Shown here in pieces: positions 32,927-41,692 of a DNA stretch of 64,000 nucleotides. Source of the stretch: Deltaproteobacteria bacterium RIFCSPHIGHO2_02_FULL_40_28. GTDB lineage: Bacteria > UBA10199 > 2-12-FULL-40-28. Where the stretch lies: positions 220,942 to 284,941 of the forward strand of contig MGRJ01000024.1 of NCBI GenBank assembly GCA_001798135.1. Direction: 5' to 3'. A program made the position numbers and the translations under genes. Each line of letters begins with the position of its first letter. Position 1 is the first letter of the stretch. Under the pieces are notes generated by a model. It made no database searches. It was not told where the DNA came from and saw nothing but the letters and a program-made list of their open reading frames with translations.

Positions 32927-33028
32927 TAAGCTTTTTTCAAAAGATGACTTGTCTTGATTTTTAATACATTATTTTTATTTCAGGAACTGAAGGTTTGTCA
33001 GTAAAAGAATCAAAACTGTTTTTTTAAT

Positions 33029-34015
33029 TTAAGAACACCAGACTTTAATTTGCTGGTAGACTTGTTTGCTTGTTTGCAAGCGGTGGTGTGAAATTCCTGG
33101 TATGATTTTACAATGTTTTTTCAGAAAGGGGATAGCGTTGGCAGGAAATAAACTACTCCCCGTACCACTTGCAGGATGAACCAAGCCATCTCCAAACCAA
33201 CGTCCCATTTTAGAACCCGCTACTTTTGAAATGGTGCCACAAATGAGGTAGTGATCTACTTTTTTTAAAAGTGGAGTTTTGTGTTGATGCCAGTAAAAAA
33301 ACTTATCGGCATTTTTTCCTTTCCAATCCTCATCGGTAAGGTACCCATGGCGCAAATCCTTAACACCCGCGCTACGTAAATCGCCCAAAGTAACAATCAT
33401 TTTAGTAATGGGATTTGGGATTTGATTTAAAATAGTGGTGGTGAGTTTGCCTAATTTTTCTAAGTGGGTTCCCAAATGGGGTGTGCCCAGGTAAAAAATT
33501 TTCTTAATCATCCCAACCCATGTTTTATTTTCTTTTTGGCCATAATAACATGCACTGCGGAAAAGTAAGCCCCCCATACTATGGCCCAGCAAGATGATTT
33601 TATTTATTTGAGTGGGATAAGAGAGAACAAATTTTTCTAAAAGGTTTGATAAGCGTTTGCCATTGGTAGAAATGTGCAAGCCAGAATTGTATCGAAGAAA
33701 AAAAGGAGTGAAGTCAAAATCTTTTTGGAGAAGAGAACCATAGTTTGTAGATTTGTTTCCTTTAAATCCCCATCCTTTTTCCGAACCACAACTTCCGTGC
33801 GCCAGAATACAAATGTTACCAGTAAGGGGAAGGTTGCATTGACTTAAAGATTTTTTTGTTAGGTTTAAAGGCCCATGGGTATTGTAGAGGGCCATTTTAA
33901 CGGCAAGTCCGGTTTTGTTTTTTTCCAATGTGTCCCCAAGAACTCCATTAAGCACAAACAGTGTGTGTTGAGTACCCCTTGCCATGGAGTTAACAAATTT
34001 TTGCATTTTTGTCAT
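33029..34015 (-). CDS. Alpha/beta-hydrolase, lipase-like
   Basis: 328 residues. ICILAHGSCGSEKGWGF supplies the HG oxyanion element, IILLGHSMGGLLFRSACYYG the GxSxG nucleophile elbow, FYLGTPHLGTHLEKLGKL is typical of lipases, and ISHHRLQTSKQVYQQI a C-terminal His. GDGLVHPASG may hold the acidic residue. No signal peptide, so probably cytosolic. The nearest families are triacylglycerol lipases and PGAP1-like esterases; the substrate is unknown. It follows the hemolysin III gene by six bases, forming an operon. Confidence 0.83.
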   Translation of the reverse strand: MTKMQKFVNSMARGTQHTLFVLNGVLGDTLEKNKTGLAVKMALYNTHGPLNLTKKSLSQCNLPLTGNICILAHGSCGSEKGWGFKGNKSTNYGSLLQKDFDFTPFFLRYNSGLHISTNGKRLSNLLEKFVLSYPTQINKIILLGHSMGGLLFRSACYYGQKENKTWVGMIKKIFYLGTPHLGTHLEKLGKLTTTILNQIPNPITKMIVTLGDLRSAGVKDLRHGYLTDEDWKGKNADKFFYWHQHKTPLLKKVDHYLICGTISKVAGSKMGRWFGDGLVHPASGTGSSLFPANAIPFLKKHCKIIPGISHHRLQTSKQVYQQIKVWCS

Positions 34016-34021
34016 AAATTT

Positions 34022-34675
34022 TTATAAGCTCCAAATAACATAAAAATGGCTGGCTGCCCCTGCAAGGACAAAGCAATGCCAAATTTCATGAAAACCAAAC
34101 TTGCCAGGGAAGGGGTTTGGTTTTTCGCTTCCATAAATAATTCCACCCACTGTAAAAAACAAGCCACCTAAAAGAAGGGCAAATAATCCTTGCGCTTGAA
34201 TAATTTGATAGAGGGGCTTAACAATTAAAATTCCTATCCAGCCCATGGCAATATAAAGAGACAGTGTACACCATTTAGGAACATGAGGAAAAACAGCTTT
34301 TAAAATAATTCCTAGGATGGCCAAGCCCCAGATAAGTCCTAAAATAATCCAGCCAAAGGGTTTTGGCATCATCAAGCAAATTGGTGTAAACGTACCAGCA
34401 ATAAGAAAAAAAATAGTAAAATAATCAAGTTGCCGAAGATAGTGATTGGTTTTGGGAGAACCATTGATTCCATGATGAAGAGCACTCGAGAGAAACATCA
34501 TGAAGAGGCTTGCTCCATAGGTTGCAAAACTTAAAAGAGACAAAAGAGATGCATCTTTTTGCTGGTGAAAAATTAAAAATAGGGAACCAATGAGAGAAAG
34601 TAGGGCCCCAAAGCCCGCGATAAGTGTGTTATAAACCTCGTCTGTAATATGGGAACTTCCGTTTTTACTTAACAT
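34022..34675 (-). CDS. Hemolysin III / PAQR family membrane protein
   Basis: 217 residues, seven predicted helices. The family pattern is clear: DEVYNTLIAGFGALLSLIGS, MFLSSALHHGINGSPKTNHYLRQLDYFTIFFLIAGTFTPICLM and FGFHEIWHCFVLAGAASHFYVIW, which include the Ser, His and Asp residues thought to hold a metal. Despite the name the family is better described as PAQR-like, with a possible hydrolase activity on lipids. First gene of a two-gene operon with a lipase-like enzyme. Confidence 0.93.
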   Translation of the reverse strand: MLSKNGSSHITDEVYNTLIAGFGALLSLIGSLFLIFHQQKDASLLSLLSFATYGASLFMMFLSSALHHGINGSPKTNHYLRQLDYFTIFFLIAGTFTPICLMMPKPFGWIILGLIWGLAILGIILKAVFPHVPKWCTLSLYIAMGWIGILIVKPLYQIIQAQGLFALLLGGLFFTVGGIIYGSEKPNPFPGKFGFHEIWHCFVLAGAASHFYVIWSL

Positions 34676-34767
34676 GAGTTTCTTATACGCTTTCTGATTA
34701 GAACGTCAACAGGTGAAAATAATGGCTAAAATAGCCCGTAAGTACGGCAGGTTAGAAAAGATAGGCG

Positions 34768-34837
34768 TTGACAGTCTATTTTCGATAGTATAGATATTCG
34801 CTAATAATAAATTGTGCTATTTTCAAATCGAAAATAG
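34768..34837 (+). promoter_or_regulatory. Promoter and operator-like repeats of the fic gene
   Basis: TTGACA (34768-34773) is a consensus -35 box with an AT-rich -10 region (TATAGATA) near 34789-34796. CTATTTTCGA (34776-34785) is repeated inverted at 34828-34837, and CTATTTTC/GAAAATAG (34817-34837) also forms a local dyad. Placement around the start of transcription suggests an autoregulatory operator for the winged-helix tail of the Fic protein. Confidence 0.45.
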
Positions 34838-34883
34838 GCCCCATTGTGGAGTACGGCGCTCGCTGCTGGAAGTCAGGAGGTTA

Positions 34884-36029
34884 ATGATGACAGACAAGAG
34901 CAAAATAACAGGGAAAAAAATCCGATGCCCACAGGGATATGACGCTTTTCTTCCGGATCCACTACCGCCAAACATTGAGTGGACACAAACCCTGATTGAA
35001 GCACTTTCGGAGGCGGACCGTTCTATTGGTCGCCTGGCAGGTGAAGGAGGAAGTTTGCCGAATCCGCACCTTTTAATCCGGCCCTTTATCAGACGCGAAG
35101 CGGTGCTTTCCAGTCGTATTGAGGGAACGCAGGCAACTTTAGGTGAGCTGTTAGCGGCTGAAGCGGAGGCCCATGTGGACCGATCCCCGGCGGATCTCCG
35201 CGAGGTCGCCAATTATGTCACGGCCCTTGAGTACGGGGTCAAACGCCTGAAGGAACTTCCGCTCTCCCTACGACTGATCCGTGAGATCCATGAAAAACTC
35301 ATGAAAGGTGTGCGTGGGGACACATCAACACCGGGGGAATTTCGCCGTTCCCAAAACTGGATAGGGAGACCGGGGTGCCTCCTCAATGACGCAACCTATG
35401 TCCCACCACCGCCATCGGAATTGATGAACTGTCTGGGAGAGCTTGAAAAATTTCTGCATGCACCGTTCAAACCCCCGCTGGTCCAGATTGCCCTGGCACA
35501 CTATCAATTCGAAGCGATCCATCCCTTCTTGGATGGCAATGGACGTGTGGGCCGCCTGCTGATCACGTTATTCCTTGTCGAGCGCAAGATTCTACCGTCA
35601 CCCCTCTTGTATTTGAGTGCCTATTTCGAATCTACCCGGGATCAGTACTATGCGAATTTGCGAGCCATCACCGAAGAGGGAAATTGGCAGAGATGGCTGG
35701 AATATTTTCTTCAAGGGGTGGCCCGTCAAGCCGAAGACGCCATCAGCCGATCCGAGCGGATCAATAAAAAATTGGCGCAGTGGCGCAAACGGGTGGCCGG
35801 ATCTTCAACAAAAGCACCAATGTTGATCATCGATCTTTTAGCAGCCAATCCATTTCTGACGATAAAGAAAGTCGCCAAAGAATTGAAAATCGCATTCACG
35901 ACGGCACAGCGGGCCATCGAAAAGCTCGAAAAGTTGTCGATTATCAAAGAGGTGACGCGAGCCAAACGAGACCGCACCTATTGTGCCAAAGTGATTCTGG
36001 ATATTCTGGATGAACCCGCAAAGATTTAA
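34884..36029 (+). CDS. Fic family protein with C-terminal winged helix
   Basis: 381 residues from the ATG at 34884 (a second ATG follows at once); AGGAGG ends four bases upstream. The Fic motif is perfect, HPFLDGNGRVGR with catalytic His213, so AMP transfer (or related modification) from ATP to a target hydroxyl is expected. An N-terminal inhibitory helix SSRIEGT with Glu80 is of the class II type. Residues about 315-381 form a winged helix (IKKVAKELKIAFTTAQRAIEKLEKLSIIKEV), typical of Fic proteins that regulate their own transcription. Base composition is visibly more GC-rich than the surroundings, suggesting transfer. A truncated phosphoesterase follows. Confidence 0.93.
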   Translation: MMTDKSKITGKKIRCPQGYDAFLPDPLPPNIEWTQTLIEALSEADRSIGRLAGEGGSLPNPHLLIRPFIRREAVLSSRIEGTQATLGELLAAEAEAHVDRSPADLREVANYVTALEYGVKRLKELPLSLRLIREIHEKLMKGVRGDTSTPGEFRRSQNWIGRPGCLLNDATYVPPPPSELMNCLGELEKFLHAPFKPPLVQIALAHYQFEAIHPFLDGNGRVGRLLITLFLVERKILPSPLLYLSAYFESTRDQYYANLRAITEEGNWQRWLEYFLQGVARQAEDAISRSERINKKLAQWRKRVAGSSTKAPMLIIDLLAANPFLTIKKVAKELKIAFTTAQRAIEKLEKLSIIKEVTRAKRDRTYCAKVILDILDEPAKI

Positions 36030-36039
36030 GTGAGATCTT

Positions 36040-36189
36040 ATGCCGAAGATTCTTGTTTTAGGAGACACACACGGTCATCTCGACAAGATGATTGATGCAA
36101 TGCAAACTGAACAAATCGACTTTGCCCTGCAGGTCGGTGATTTCGGTGCCTATCTGTCGACGGGAAATTTGTCTGGCCGCCAAATTTGG
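36040..36189 (+). pseudogene. Truncated metallophosphoesterase
   Basis: The first 45 or so codons read PKILVLGDTHGHLDKMIDAMQTEQIDFALQVGDFGAYLS, the start of a calcineurin-like phosphoesterase with the GDTHGH and GDFG metal-ligand motifs. The frame then runs directly into the 3' end of tRNA-Glu on the other strand and loses all similarity. The catalytic domain is therefore cut off and the gene is very likely dead. It belongs to the same GC-rich segment as fic. Confidence 0.75.
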
Positions 36190-36262
36190 CGTCCCCACGG
36201 GGATTCGAACCCCGGTTCCTCCCGTGAAAGGGGAGTGTCCTGGGCCTCTAGACGATGGGGAC
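36190..36262 (-). tRNA. tRNA-Glu (anticodon TTC)
   Basis: Read on the minus strand: acceptor GTCCCCA/TGGGGAC, D-arm, anticodon stem CTCCC/GGGAG around loop CTTTCAC (TTC at 36226-36228), and T-arm with GGTTCGAATCC. CCA is not encoded. Downstream of tRNA-Lys by about 19 bases; its 3' end abuts the truncated phosphoesterase. Confidence 0.95.
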
Positions 36263-36281
36263 AAGAGGCAAAAAATTAATG

Positions 36282-36354
36282 TGAGAGGCCCGGGATTCGA
36301 ACCCGGGACACCTGCCTTAAAAGGGCAGTGCTCTACCACCTGAGCTAGCCTCCC
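36282..36354 (-). tRNA. tRNA-Lys (anticodon TTT)
   Basis: Minus strand: acceptor GGGAGGC/GCCTCTC, D-arm TAGCTCAGGTGGTAGAGC, anticodon loop CTTTTAA (TTT at 36319-36321) and T-loop GGTTCGAATCC. First of a tandem with tRNA-Glu. A possible promoter upstream reads TTGACT-17-TACGGT on the minus strand (36408 to 36380). Confidence 0.95.
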
Positions 36355-36504
36355 AAGCACCTTCAAAAAAGTGGCGCCCACCGTAACAAAGCTCTAAACT
36401 CCAGTCAATGACAATGAAGTAAAGTCCTGGAAAGCGAGGGTGTGTTTTTGAGATATATAAAATGGATTGCGGTATGGAGCTTTTTCAAGTAATTGGAGAA
36501 CACT

Positions 36505-37356
36505 ATGAATGAACAAAATGATATTACTGATTTACAAAACTATGTAAAGCACTTGATCCCAAAAGGAAGCAAAAAAATTTTACTGATCATAGCGCTGTTT
36601 ATGGGTTTGATTGTGATACCCAAATCGATAACAATCATTCCCGCAGGGCATGTAGGATTACAGGATTTTTTTGGGAATGTTTCTGACAAGACACTTTCTG
36701 CAGGATTGCACTTCATCAATCCACTGCTCAAAATCCACAAAATGACAATTCGGACGCAAGAGGTAACAGAACAGGCAAATGTACCTTCCAAGGAAGGTTT
36801 GAGTGTGCATTTGGATGTTTCCTTACTTGCCAGCCTCAATCCCGAGAAGGCGGCTCGGGTCTATAAAACAATCGGATCTGAGTATATTCGGGTGGTGGTT
36901 ATTCCGCAACTTCGATCGGTGATCCGGGGAGTAACGGCCAGTTACGAGGCAAAAGCTCTTTATACCTCAGAGCGTGAGGCAATTGCAAACGAGATGTTCT
37001 CCCATTTACAGGGGCCACTCTTAGAGCGTGGAGTTACCGTTGAAAAAGTCCTGTTGAGAAGTGCCACACTGCCATCCATTCTTGCAACGGCAATCGAGAA
37101 AAAGCTGGAGGCAGAACAACAGTCAGAACAGATGAAATTTGTTCTTAATAAAGAAACACAGGAGGCAGACCGAAAAAGGATTGAGGCGCAAGGTATCGCT
37201 GATTTTCAGAAGATTGTTACCACTGGGCTTACCGATTTATTTCTGCGCTGGAAGGGGATTGAGGCCACCTCGAAGCTTGCCGACAGCGAAAATAGCAAGG
37301 TGGTTGTGATTGGAAGTGGCAAGGATGGATTACCGATTATCTTGGGAGGTCAGTAA
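36505..37356 (+). CDS. SPFH/prohibitin-family membrane protein
   Basis: 283 residues from the ATG at 36505 after GGAG. One N-terminal membrane helix (ILLIIALFMGLIVIPKSITII) then a Band 7 domain: IPAGHVGLQDFFGNVSDKTLSAGLHFINPLLKIHKMTIRTQEVTE, EYIRVVVIPQLRSVIRGVTASYEAKALYTSERE and LERGVTVEKVLLRSATLPSILATAIEKKLEAEQQSEQMKF, followed by a coiled helix (EADRKRIEAQGIADFQKIV). Prohibitin-like proteins form membrane rings that scaffold proteases. Convergent with ogt, overlapping its end by seven bases. Confidence 0.92.
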   Translation: MNEQNDITDLQNYVKHLIPKGSKKILLIIALFMGLIVIPKSITIIPAGHVGLQDFFGNVSDKTLSAGLHFINPLLKIHKMTIRTQEVTEQANVPSKEGLSVHLDVSLLASLNPEKAARVYKTIGSEYIRVVVIPQLRSVIRGVTASYEAKALYTSEREAIANEMFSHLQGPLLERGVTVEKVLLRSATLPSILATAIEKKLEAEQQSEQMKFVLNKETQEADRKRIEAQGIADFQKIVTTGLTDLFLRWKGIEATSKLADSENSKVVVIGSGKDGLPIILGGQ

Positions 37357-37853
37357 ACATAACTGTTGTTAGCCACATACATTTTCTCCAAATTTAAAAG
37401 TTTATTTTTTATTTTTAAACCACCCGCATAGCCACCAATGGTGCCATCTGCAGCAATTACACGATGACAGGGAATAATAATCGGTAAAGGATTTTTACCA
37501 TTGGCGCTCCCTACAGCACGAACTGCATAGTTGTTTTTTATTTTTTGAGCAATTGTCTGGTACGAACAAGTTTTTCCATAAGGAATTTTACTTAATTGTT
37601 TCCAAACACTTTTTTGAAAAGGGGTTCCTTCCACGTTGCTTGGTAAGTTGAAGTTTTTACGGGTACCTTTAAAGTATTCTTCAAGTTGATAAACTGCTTT
37701 TGCAAGGATTTTAATTTCTGGCTGGGAGTCCTTCAAATTTTTTGCCATAGGAGTTTTCTGTTTTTTCCACAATAGGCCACAAAGCCCCTTACTCGACGCA
37801 ACTAAGTAAAGAGAGCCAATTTTTGAATTCATTTTCCATTGTATTTTTCTCAT
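37350..37853 (-). CDS. ogt: Methylated-DNA-protein-cysteine methyltransferase
   Basis: About 167 residues from the ATG at 37853; a TTG at 37892 would add 13. The active-site IIPCHRVIAADGTIGGYAGGLKIKNKLLNLE holds the acceptor Cys, and TPFQKSVWKQLSKIPYGKTCSYQTIAQKI the DNA-binding helix-turn-helix. The protein repairs O6-methylguanine (and O4-methylthymine) by suicidal transfer of the alkyl group. The N-terminal domain (GSLYLVASSKGLCGLLWKK) is the normal RNase-H-like fold. Divergent from crcB. Confidence 0.92.
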   Translation of the reverse strand: MRKIQWKMNSKIGSLYLVASSKGLCGLLWKKQKTPMAKNLKDSQPEIKILAKAVYQLEEYFKGTRKNFNLPSNVEGTPFQKSVWKQLSKIPYGKTCSYQTIAQKIKNNYAVRAVGSANGKNPLPIIIPCHRVIAADGTIGGYAGGLKIKNKLLNLEKMYVANNSYVY

Positions 37854-37912
37854 TATCTCGATATCCTTAAATGGAATTTTCACAATAAGCAATGGAGTTC
37901 GCAGGTGTTTCT

Positions 37913-38287
37913 ATGTTGAGGTTTGTCATTTTAGCCCTTATGGGAGCCGCTGGAACGATTGCCCGATACATTCTTGGTGGTTGGGCTCACCAAATCTTCG
38001 GCTCGCAATTTCCCTTTGGCACATTTATCGTAAACGCCTCCGGATGTCTGGCCATCGGATTTTTGGGCACCTTGGCCGACGAGAGATCTTTTTTTTCATC
38101 TGAGTTACGTCTTGCTGTGATGCTTGGTTTTCTTGGTGCCTTTACCACATATTCTAGTTTTGCATACGAAACATGGGCGATGTTTAGGGATGGCGAATTT
38201 CTTTTCGCTACGCTAAACATTTTTGGCAGTTTTGTGATTTGTTTTGTTGGCCTTTTTTTGGGAGTGTTACTGGCCCGACTGATTTGA
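37913..38287 (+). CDS. crcB: Fluoride ion channel CrcB/Fluc
   Basis: 124 residues from the ATG at 37913 with AGGTG nine bases upstream; an ATG at 37892 would add seven residues. Four helices with Fluc markers: LMGAAGTIARYILGGW, PFGTFIVNASGCLAIGFLGTL with the conserved Asn, and GFLGAFTTYSSFAYET with the Phe-box and sodium-site Thr residues. It exports fluoride as a dual-topology dimer. No fluoride riboswitch is visible upstream. It is paired with a DUF190 gene 12 bases downstream. Confidence 0.95.
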   Translation: MLRFVILALMGAAGTIARYILGGWAHQIFGSQFPFGTFIVNASGCLAIGFLGTLADERSFFSSELRLAVMLGFLGAFTTYSSFAYETWAMFRDGEFLFATLNIFGSFVICFVGLFLGVLLARLI

Positions 38288-38299
38288 AAGGAGCAAAAA

Positions 38300-38641
38300 A
38301 TGAAGATCCCAGAGAACGGAAAATTACTTCGCATTTTTATCGGCGAAACAGATCGGCACGAAGGCAAACCGTTATACGAGGCCATCGTACACCGCGCTCG
38401 AGAAAAGGGGCTTGCTGGATGCACGGTTATCCGGGGAATCGAGGGATTTGGGGCGTCAAGCCGCATTCATACTGCAAAGATTCTTCGCCTTTCGGAAGAT
38501 ATGCCCATCATTATTGAGATCGTCGATGCCGAAGAAAAAATTGATGCTTTCTGCAAAGAGATAGATGGTATGATCCAGGAGGGATTAGTCACCGTAGAAA
38601 AAGCAACCGTTCTCCTTTACAGGCATAACGACAAAAAATAG
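38300..38641 (+). CDS. DUF190 domain protein
   Basis: 113 residues with GAAAGGAGC just before the ATG. The DUF190 pattern is LLRIFIGETDRHEGKPLYEAIVHRAREKGLAGCTVIRGIEGFGASSRIHTAKILRLSEDMPIIIEIVDAEEKIDAF. The fold is a small ferredoxin-like, PII-like protein, often encoded beside CrcB, as here. It is cytosolic and may act as a regulator in fluoride handling (inference from repeated neighbourhood). Confidence 0.93.
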   Translation: MKIPENGKLLRIFIGETDRHEGKPLYEAIVHRAREKGLAGCTVIRGIEGFGASSRIHTAKILRLSEDMPIIIEIVDAEEKIDAFCKEIDGMIQEGLVTVEKATVLLYRHNDKK

Positions 38642-38695
38642 ACTTTTTTATTTTCTATACCTCAAAAATGATGTGTGTTAATAATGTAGTGATAC

Positions 38696-40327
38696 ATGCA
38701 GCAAGTTGAAACTGTTCTTTCTTTCCGATCCAAAGGCCCAAAAAGATCTTTAAAGGTTGGCATCATCGATCTCATTGCACGCCAACCAACAAAATCTATT
38801 TATGCCCGGATTGCTAATCCTAACTACACTTCCCTCATGCCTCAAATGGTGGCTGTATGGGTAGAACAACTAGGACACCAAGTTCATTACATTACGTATA
38901 CTGGTTTTGAAGATCTCTACAGCGAATTACCAAGCGATGTTGATATTGTTTTCTTAAGTACTTTTACACAAAACGCTTTTACTGCTTACAGTATTTCAAA
39001 TCTTTTTCGGCAGAAAAAAGTAGTTACTGTGCTTGGCGGTCCTCATGCAAGAGCCTATGGAGAAGATGCCCAACATTATTTCGATTATGTACTGGGATTA
39101 ACTGATAAAGAACTTATCCAAAACCTCTTGGGTGATTTTTCGCCTCAACCTTGTGAAGGTATTTTTCTTACTGCCAAAACTCAACCTCAAAATTTTCCAG
39201 GAATAGAAGAGCGTTGGAAGTTTTTACAAAAAAATCTTCAAAAAACAAAATTTTTGCATGTGGTTCCCATGATTGGAAGCCTGGGATGCCCTTATCATTG
39301 CAGCTTTTGCATCGATTCTAAAATAAATTATCAACCTTTGCCTTATGAGCAAATAAAAGAAGACCTTAAATTTTTAAGCAGTCAACCAAAACCTCCTATT
39401 GTTGCCTGGTACGATCCTAACTTTGGTGTTCGTTTTAATGATTACTTGGATATTTTAGAATCTACTGTTCCAGCAGGAAAAATGTCTTTTGTGGCAGAAA
39501 GTAGTTTATCTCTTTTAACCGAACCTAATTTGAAACGTCTTCAGAAAAATAATTTTGTTATTATGCTACCTGGTATTGAATCGTGGTTTGATTTTAATAG
39601 TAAATCAAAGCAGCAAAAAAATTTCGGACTCGATAAGGTGCAAGCAGTTGCCGAGCAAGTAAATATGATTTTGCGTTATGTACCCTATGTTCAAACTAAT
39701 TTTATTTTTGGTTTAGATTGCGATGCGGGGCCTACTCCTTTTGAGCTAACAAAAAAGTTTATCGATTTATGCCCAGGAGTTTATCCTAATTTTTCTTTTA
39801 TTACAGCTTTTGGTAACTCAGCTCCTTTAAATACTACTCTTCAAGAAGAAGGTCGTGTGATTGATATTCCTTTTCCGTTTTTAGATGGTAATTCTGGTCT
39901 TAATGTGCGGCTTAAAAATTATTCTTTTATAGAATTTTATGATCACATGATTAATCTTGTGGAATATTCTTTTTCAGCTCAAAAAATTTGGAAGCGTTTT
40001 AAGGCCAATAAACATCCGTTGCCCAGATGGATGAATCTTCTTCGGGCTAGTTTTTCAGGGAAGGGATCGGGAGGAAATTATTTAATCATTCGTAATCTTT
40101 TAGAAAGTGACAAAGAATTTAGAGCTTTTTATGCGGGGGAGAGTGTTAAACCACCTAGTTTTTATCAGGATAAAATTCAAAAAACCATGGGGCCTTTTTA
40201 TCCTCATTTGCCTGGTAAAATTTTAAATTATCTTCAACATGGTGAAGAAAAACCCAATCTTCGCGTTTCAAATGCGCTTTCTCTAGCAAAACCCGATCAA
40301 TCATTTTTTCGCCACGCACTCGTCTAA
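38696..40327 (+). CDS. B12-binding domain radical SAM protein
   Basis: 543 residues. The N-terminal part resembles a cobalamin-binding domain (LMPQMVAVWVEQLGHQVHYITYTG, DVDIVFLSTFTQNAFTAYSISNLFRQKKVVTVLGGPHARAYG). The radical SAM centre is IGSLGCPYHCSFCIDSKINY (CxxxCxxC, one 4Fe-4S cluster), followed by LKFLSSQPKPPIVAWYDPNFGVRFNDYLDIL and LKRLQKNNFVIMLPGIES. The C-terminal 150 residues are family-specific. The substrate is unknown; relatives include methylases and ring-forming enzymes. It stands apart from the DUF190 gene by 54 bases. Confidence 0.9.
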   Translation: MQQVETVLSFRSKGPKRSLKVGIIDLIARQPTKSIYARIANPNYTSLMPQMVAVWVEQLGHQVHYITYTGFEDLYSELPSDVDIVFLSTFTQNAFTAYSISNLFRQKKVVTVLGGPHARAYGEDAQHYFDYVLGLTDKELIQNLLGDFSPQPCEGIFLTAKTQPQNFPGIEERWKFLQKNLQKTKFLHVVPMIGSLGCPYHCSFCIDSKINYQPLPYEQIKEDLKFLSSQPKPPIVAWYDPNFGVRFNDYLDILESTVPAGKMSFVAESSLSLLTEPNLKRLQKNNFVIMLPGIESWFDFNSKSKQQKNFGLDKVQAVAEQVNMILRYVPYVQTNFIFGLDCDAGPTPFELTKKFIDLCPGVYPNFSFITAFGNSAPLNTTLQEEGRVIDIPFPFLDGNSGLNVRLKNYSFIEFYDHMINLVEYSFSAQKIWKRFKANKHPLPRWMNLLRASFSGKGSGGNYLIIRNLLESDKEFRAFYAGESVKPPSFYQDKIQKTMGPFYPHLPGKILNYLQHGEEKPNLRVSNALSLAKPDQSFFRHALV

Positions 40328-40330
40328 ATT

Positions 40331-41557
40331 TTATATTATAAATAAAAAATGAATCAAAAAATAAATGGGTAATAAGATGCAAGCTGCATAAAGGGTATAA
40401 CCAAAGAAAGAAGGAGTTTTAAAGCCCGCATGATCTGCAATGGATCTCACCATAAAGTTAGGACCATTTCCAATATAAGTATTAGCTCCCATAAACACAG
40501 CCCCAAGACTAATAGCTTTTAGCACATTTTCAGAAACACCAACTATTTCAGCAGGAAGATTTAATCCTTGAGCTAGTGTAAAGAAGGTAAGGTAAGTGGG
40601 AGCATTGTCAAGCGCACCCGATAGTAATCCTGTGGCCCAAAAAAAATGCCAGGGTTTTGTAATTCCAAAAGTTGGAGCTTGATTTTTAATAAATTCCATG
40701 GCTGGAACCATGGTAATAAAAATACCAGCAAACAAAATTGCAACTTCAAGTATGGGTGCCCAGCTAAATTTATTTTCACGCCGGGCAACTTTGGGGCCCA
40801 TAGCAAGAGAAAGCAAAGTTAAAGAGAGCATGATCATTTCACGCCAGGGAGTAGGCAGAAATACTCCTCCAATAATACCACTTAAAATCAAAAGATGACG
40901 TTTTCCTTTTAAACGAAGGGGCAAAATATGTTGTGCATCTTTTTTAAGGTCTTTTTTAGTTTCAGACTTATAAGCTTTTTTGTCCCAAAAATAAAAAATC
41001 AAAAGCAGCAACCCAATCGTCAATAACCACATAGGCCAAAGTTTTAAAGTCCAAAAAAAAGGCACTCCTTTTAAGTAACCTAAAAAAAGTGGCGGGTCTC
41101 CAAGGGGAGTTAACAGGCCGGCACAATTACTCACAATAAAAATAAAAAAAACAGGAAGATGGTGGGTATGATGTCTTTCAGAATTTGTTTTTAAAAAAGC
41201 ACGAATTAACACCATGCTGGCACCTGTTGTTCCAATGATATTAGCGAGGATGGCACCAAAAGCAAGAAAGGCTGTATTGAGACTGGGTGTAGCTTTTAAA
41301 TCTCCTGTTAAAGAAATGCCCCCAGAAATAACATAGAGGGAGGTTAGTAAAACAATGAATGAAAAATATTCATGGAGAGAATGTTGAAGAAGGAGAGGTT
41401 CATGTTTAATAAGCCAAATAAGAAGGGGAGCTGATAAAATAAAAACTAAAAAAGCTCGATTACGATTTGATTCCCAAAAATGAGGAGCTAAAGTAGGTAG
41501 AAGGGCAATGATTAATAACAAAATAAGAAATGGAAGAGATAGCCATAAATAAAGCAT
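40331..41557 (-). CDS. NhaD/CitM-type sodium:proton antiporter-like membrane protein
   Basis: 408 residues, 10 to 12 membrane helices. Family markers of the ion-transporter superfamily: YVISGGISLTGDLKATPSLNTAFLAFGAILANIIGTTGASMVLIRAFL, IVSNCAGLLTPLGDPPLFLGYLKGVPFFWTL, ATGLLSGALDNAPTYLTFFTLAQ and LGAVFMGANTYIGNGPNFMVRSIADHAG. Close in wording to putative NhaD antiporters that exchange Na+ for H+. It ends three bases from the radical SAM gene (convergent). Confidence 0.9.
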   Translation of the reverse strand: MLYLWLSLPFLILLLIIALLPTLAPHFWESNRNRAFLVFILSAPLLIWLIKHEPLLLQHSLHEYFSFIVLLTSLYVISGGISLTGDLKATPSLNTAFLAFGAILANIIGTTGASMVLIRAFLKTNSERHHTHHLPVFFIFIVSNCAGLLTPLGDPPLFLGYLKGVPFFWTLKLWPMWLLTIGLLLLIFYFWDKKAYKSETKKDLKKDAQHILPLRLKGKRHLLILSGIIGGVFLPTPWREMIMLSLTLLSLAMGPKVARRENKFSWAPILEVAILFAGIFITMVPAMEFIKNQAPTFGITKPWHFFWATGLLSGALDNAPTYLTFFTLAQGLNLPAEIVGVSENVLKAISLGAVFMGANTYIGNGPNFMVRSIADHAGFKTPSFFGYTLYAACILLPIYFLIHFLFII

Positions 41558-41624
41558 CAGATTTTATAGTAGTTTGTTTAAAAAAATTCCAGAATTTACT
41601 TTTTTTCTTATGTATTGAGATCTT

Positions 41625-41653
41625 TTGCTTCTTAAATTTTTTTTTGGTATAGT
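41625..41653 (+). promoter_or_regulatory. Candidate promoter for the small membrane protein
   Basis: TTGCTT (41625-41630), 17 bases, TATAGT (41648-41653), 39 bases before the ATG at 41693, which has an AAGGAGG ribosome site. Confidence 0.5.
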
Positions 41654-41692
41654 ACTTTTGTTTTAAGTTTTAACCTTAAGGAGGGTCAAAAT

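Noticed and set aside
36058-36381. ORFs reading through tRNA-Glu and tRNA-Lys
   Set aside because: They are artefacts of tRNA sequence; the tRNAs fold correctly.
37853-37913. Fluoride riboswitch before crcB
   Set aside because: The short gap has no sequence resembling the crcB RNA motif.
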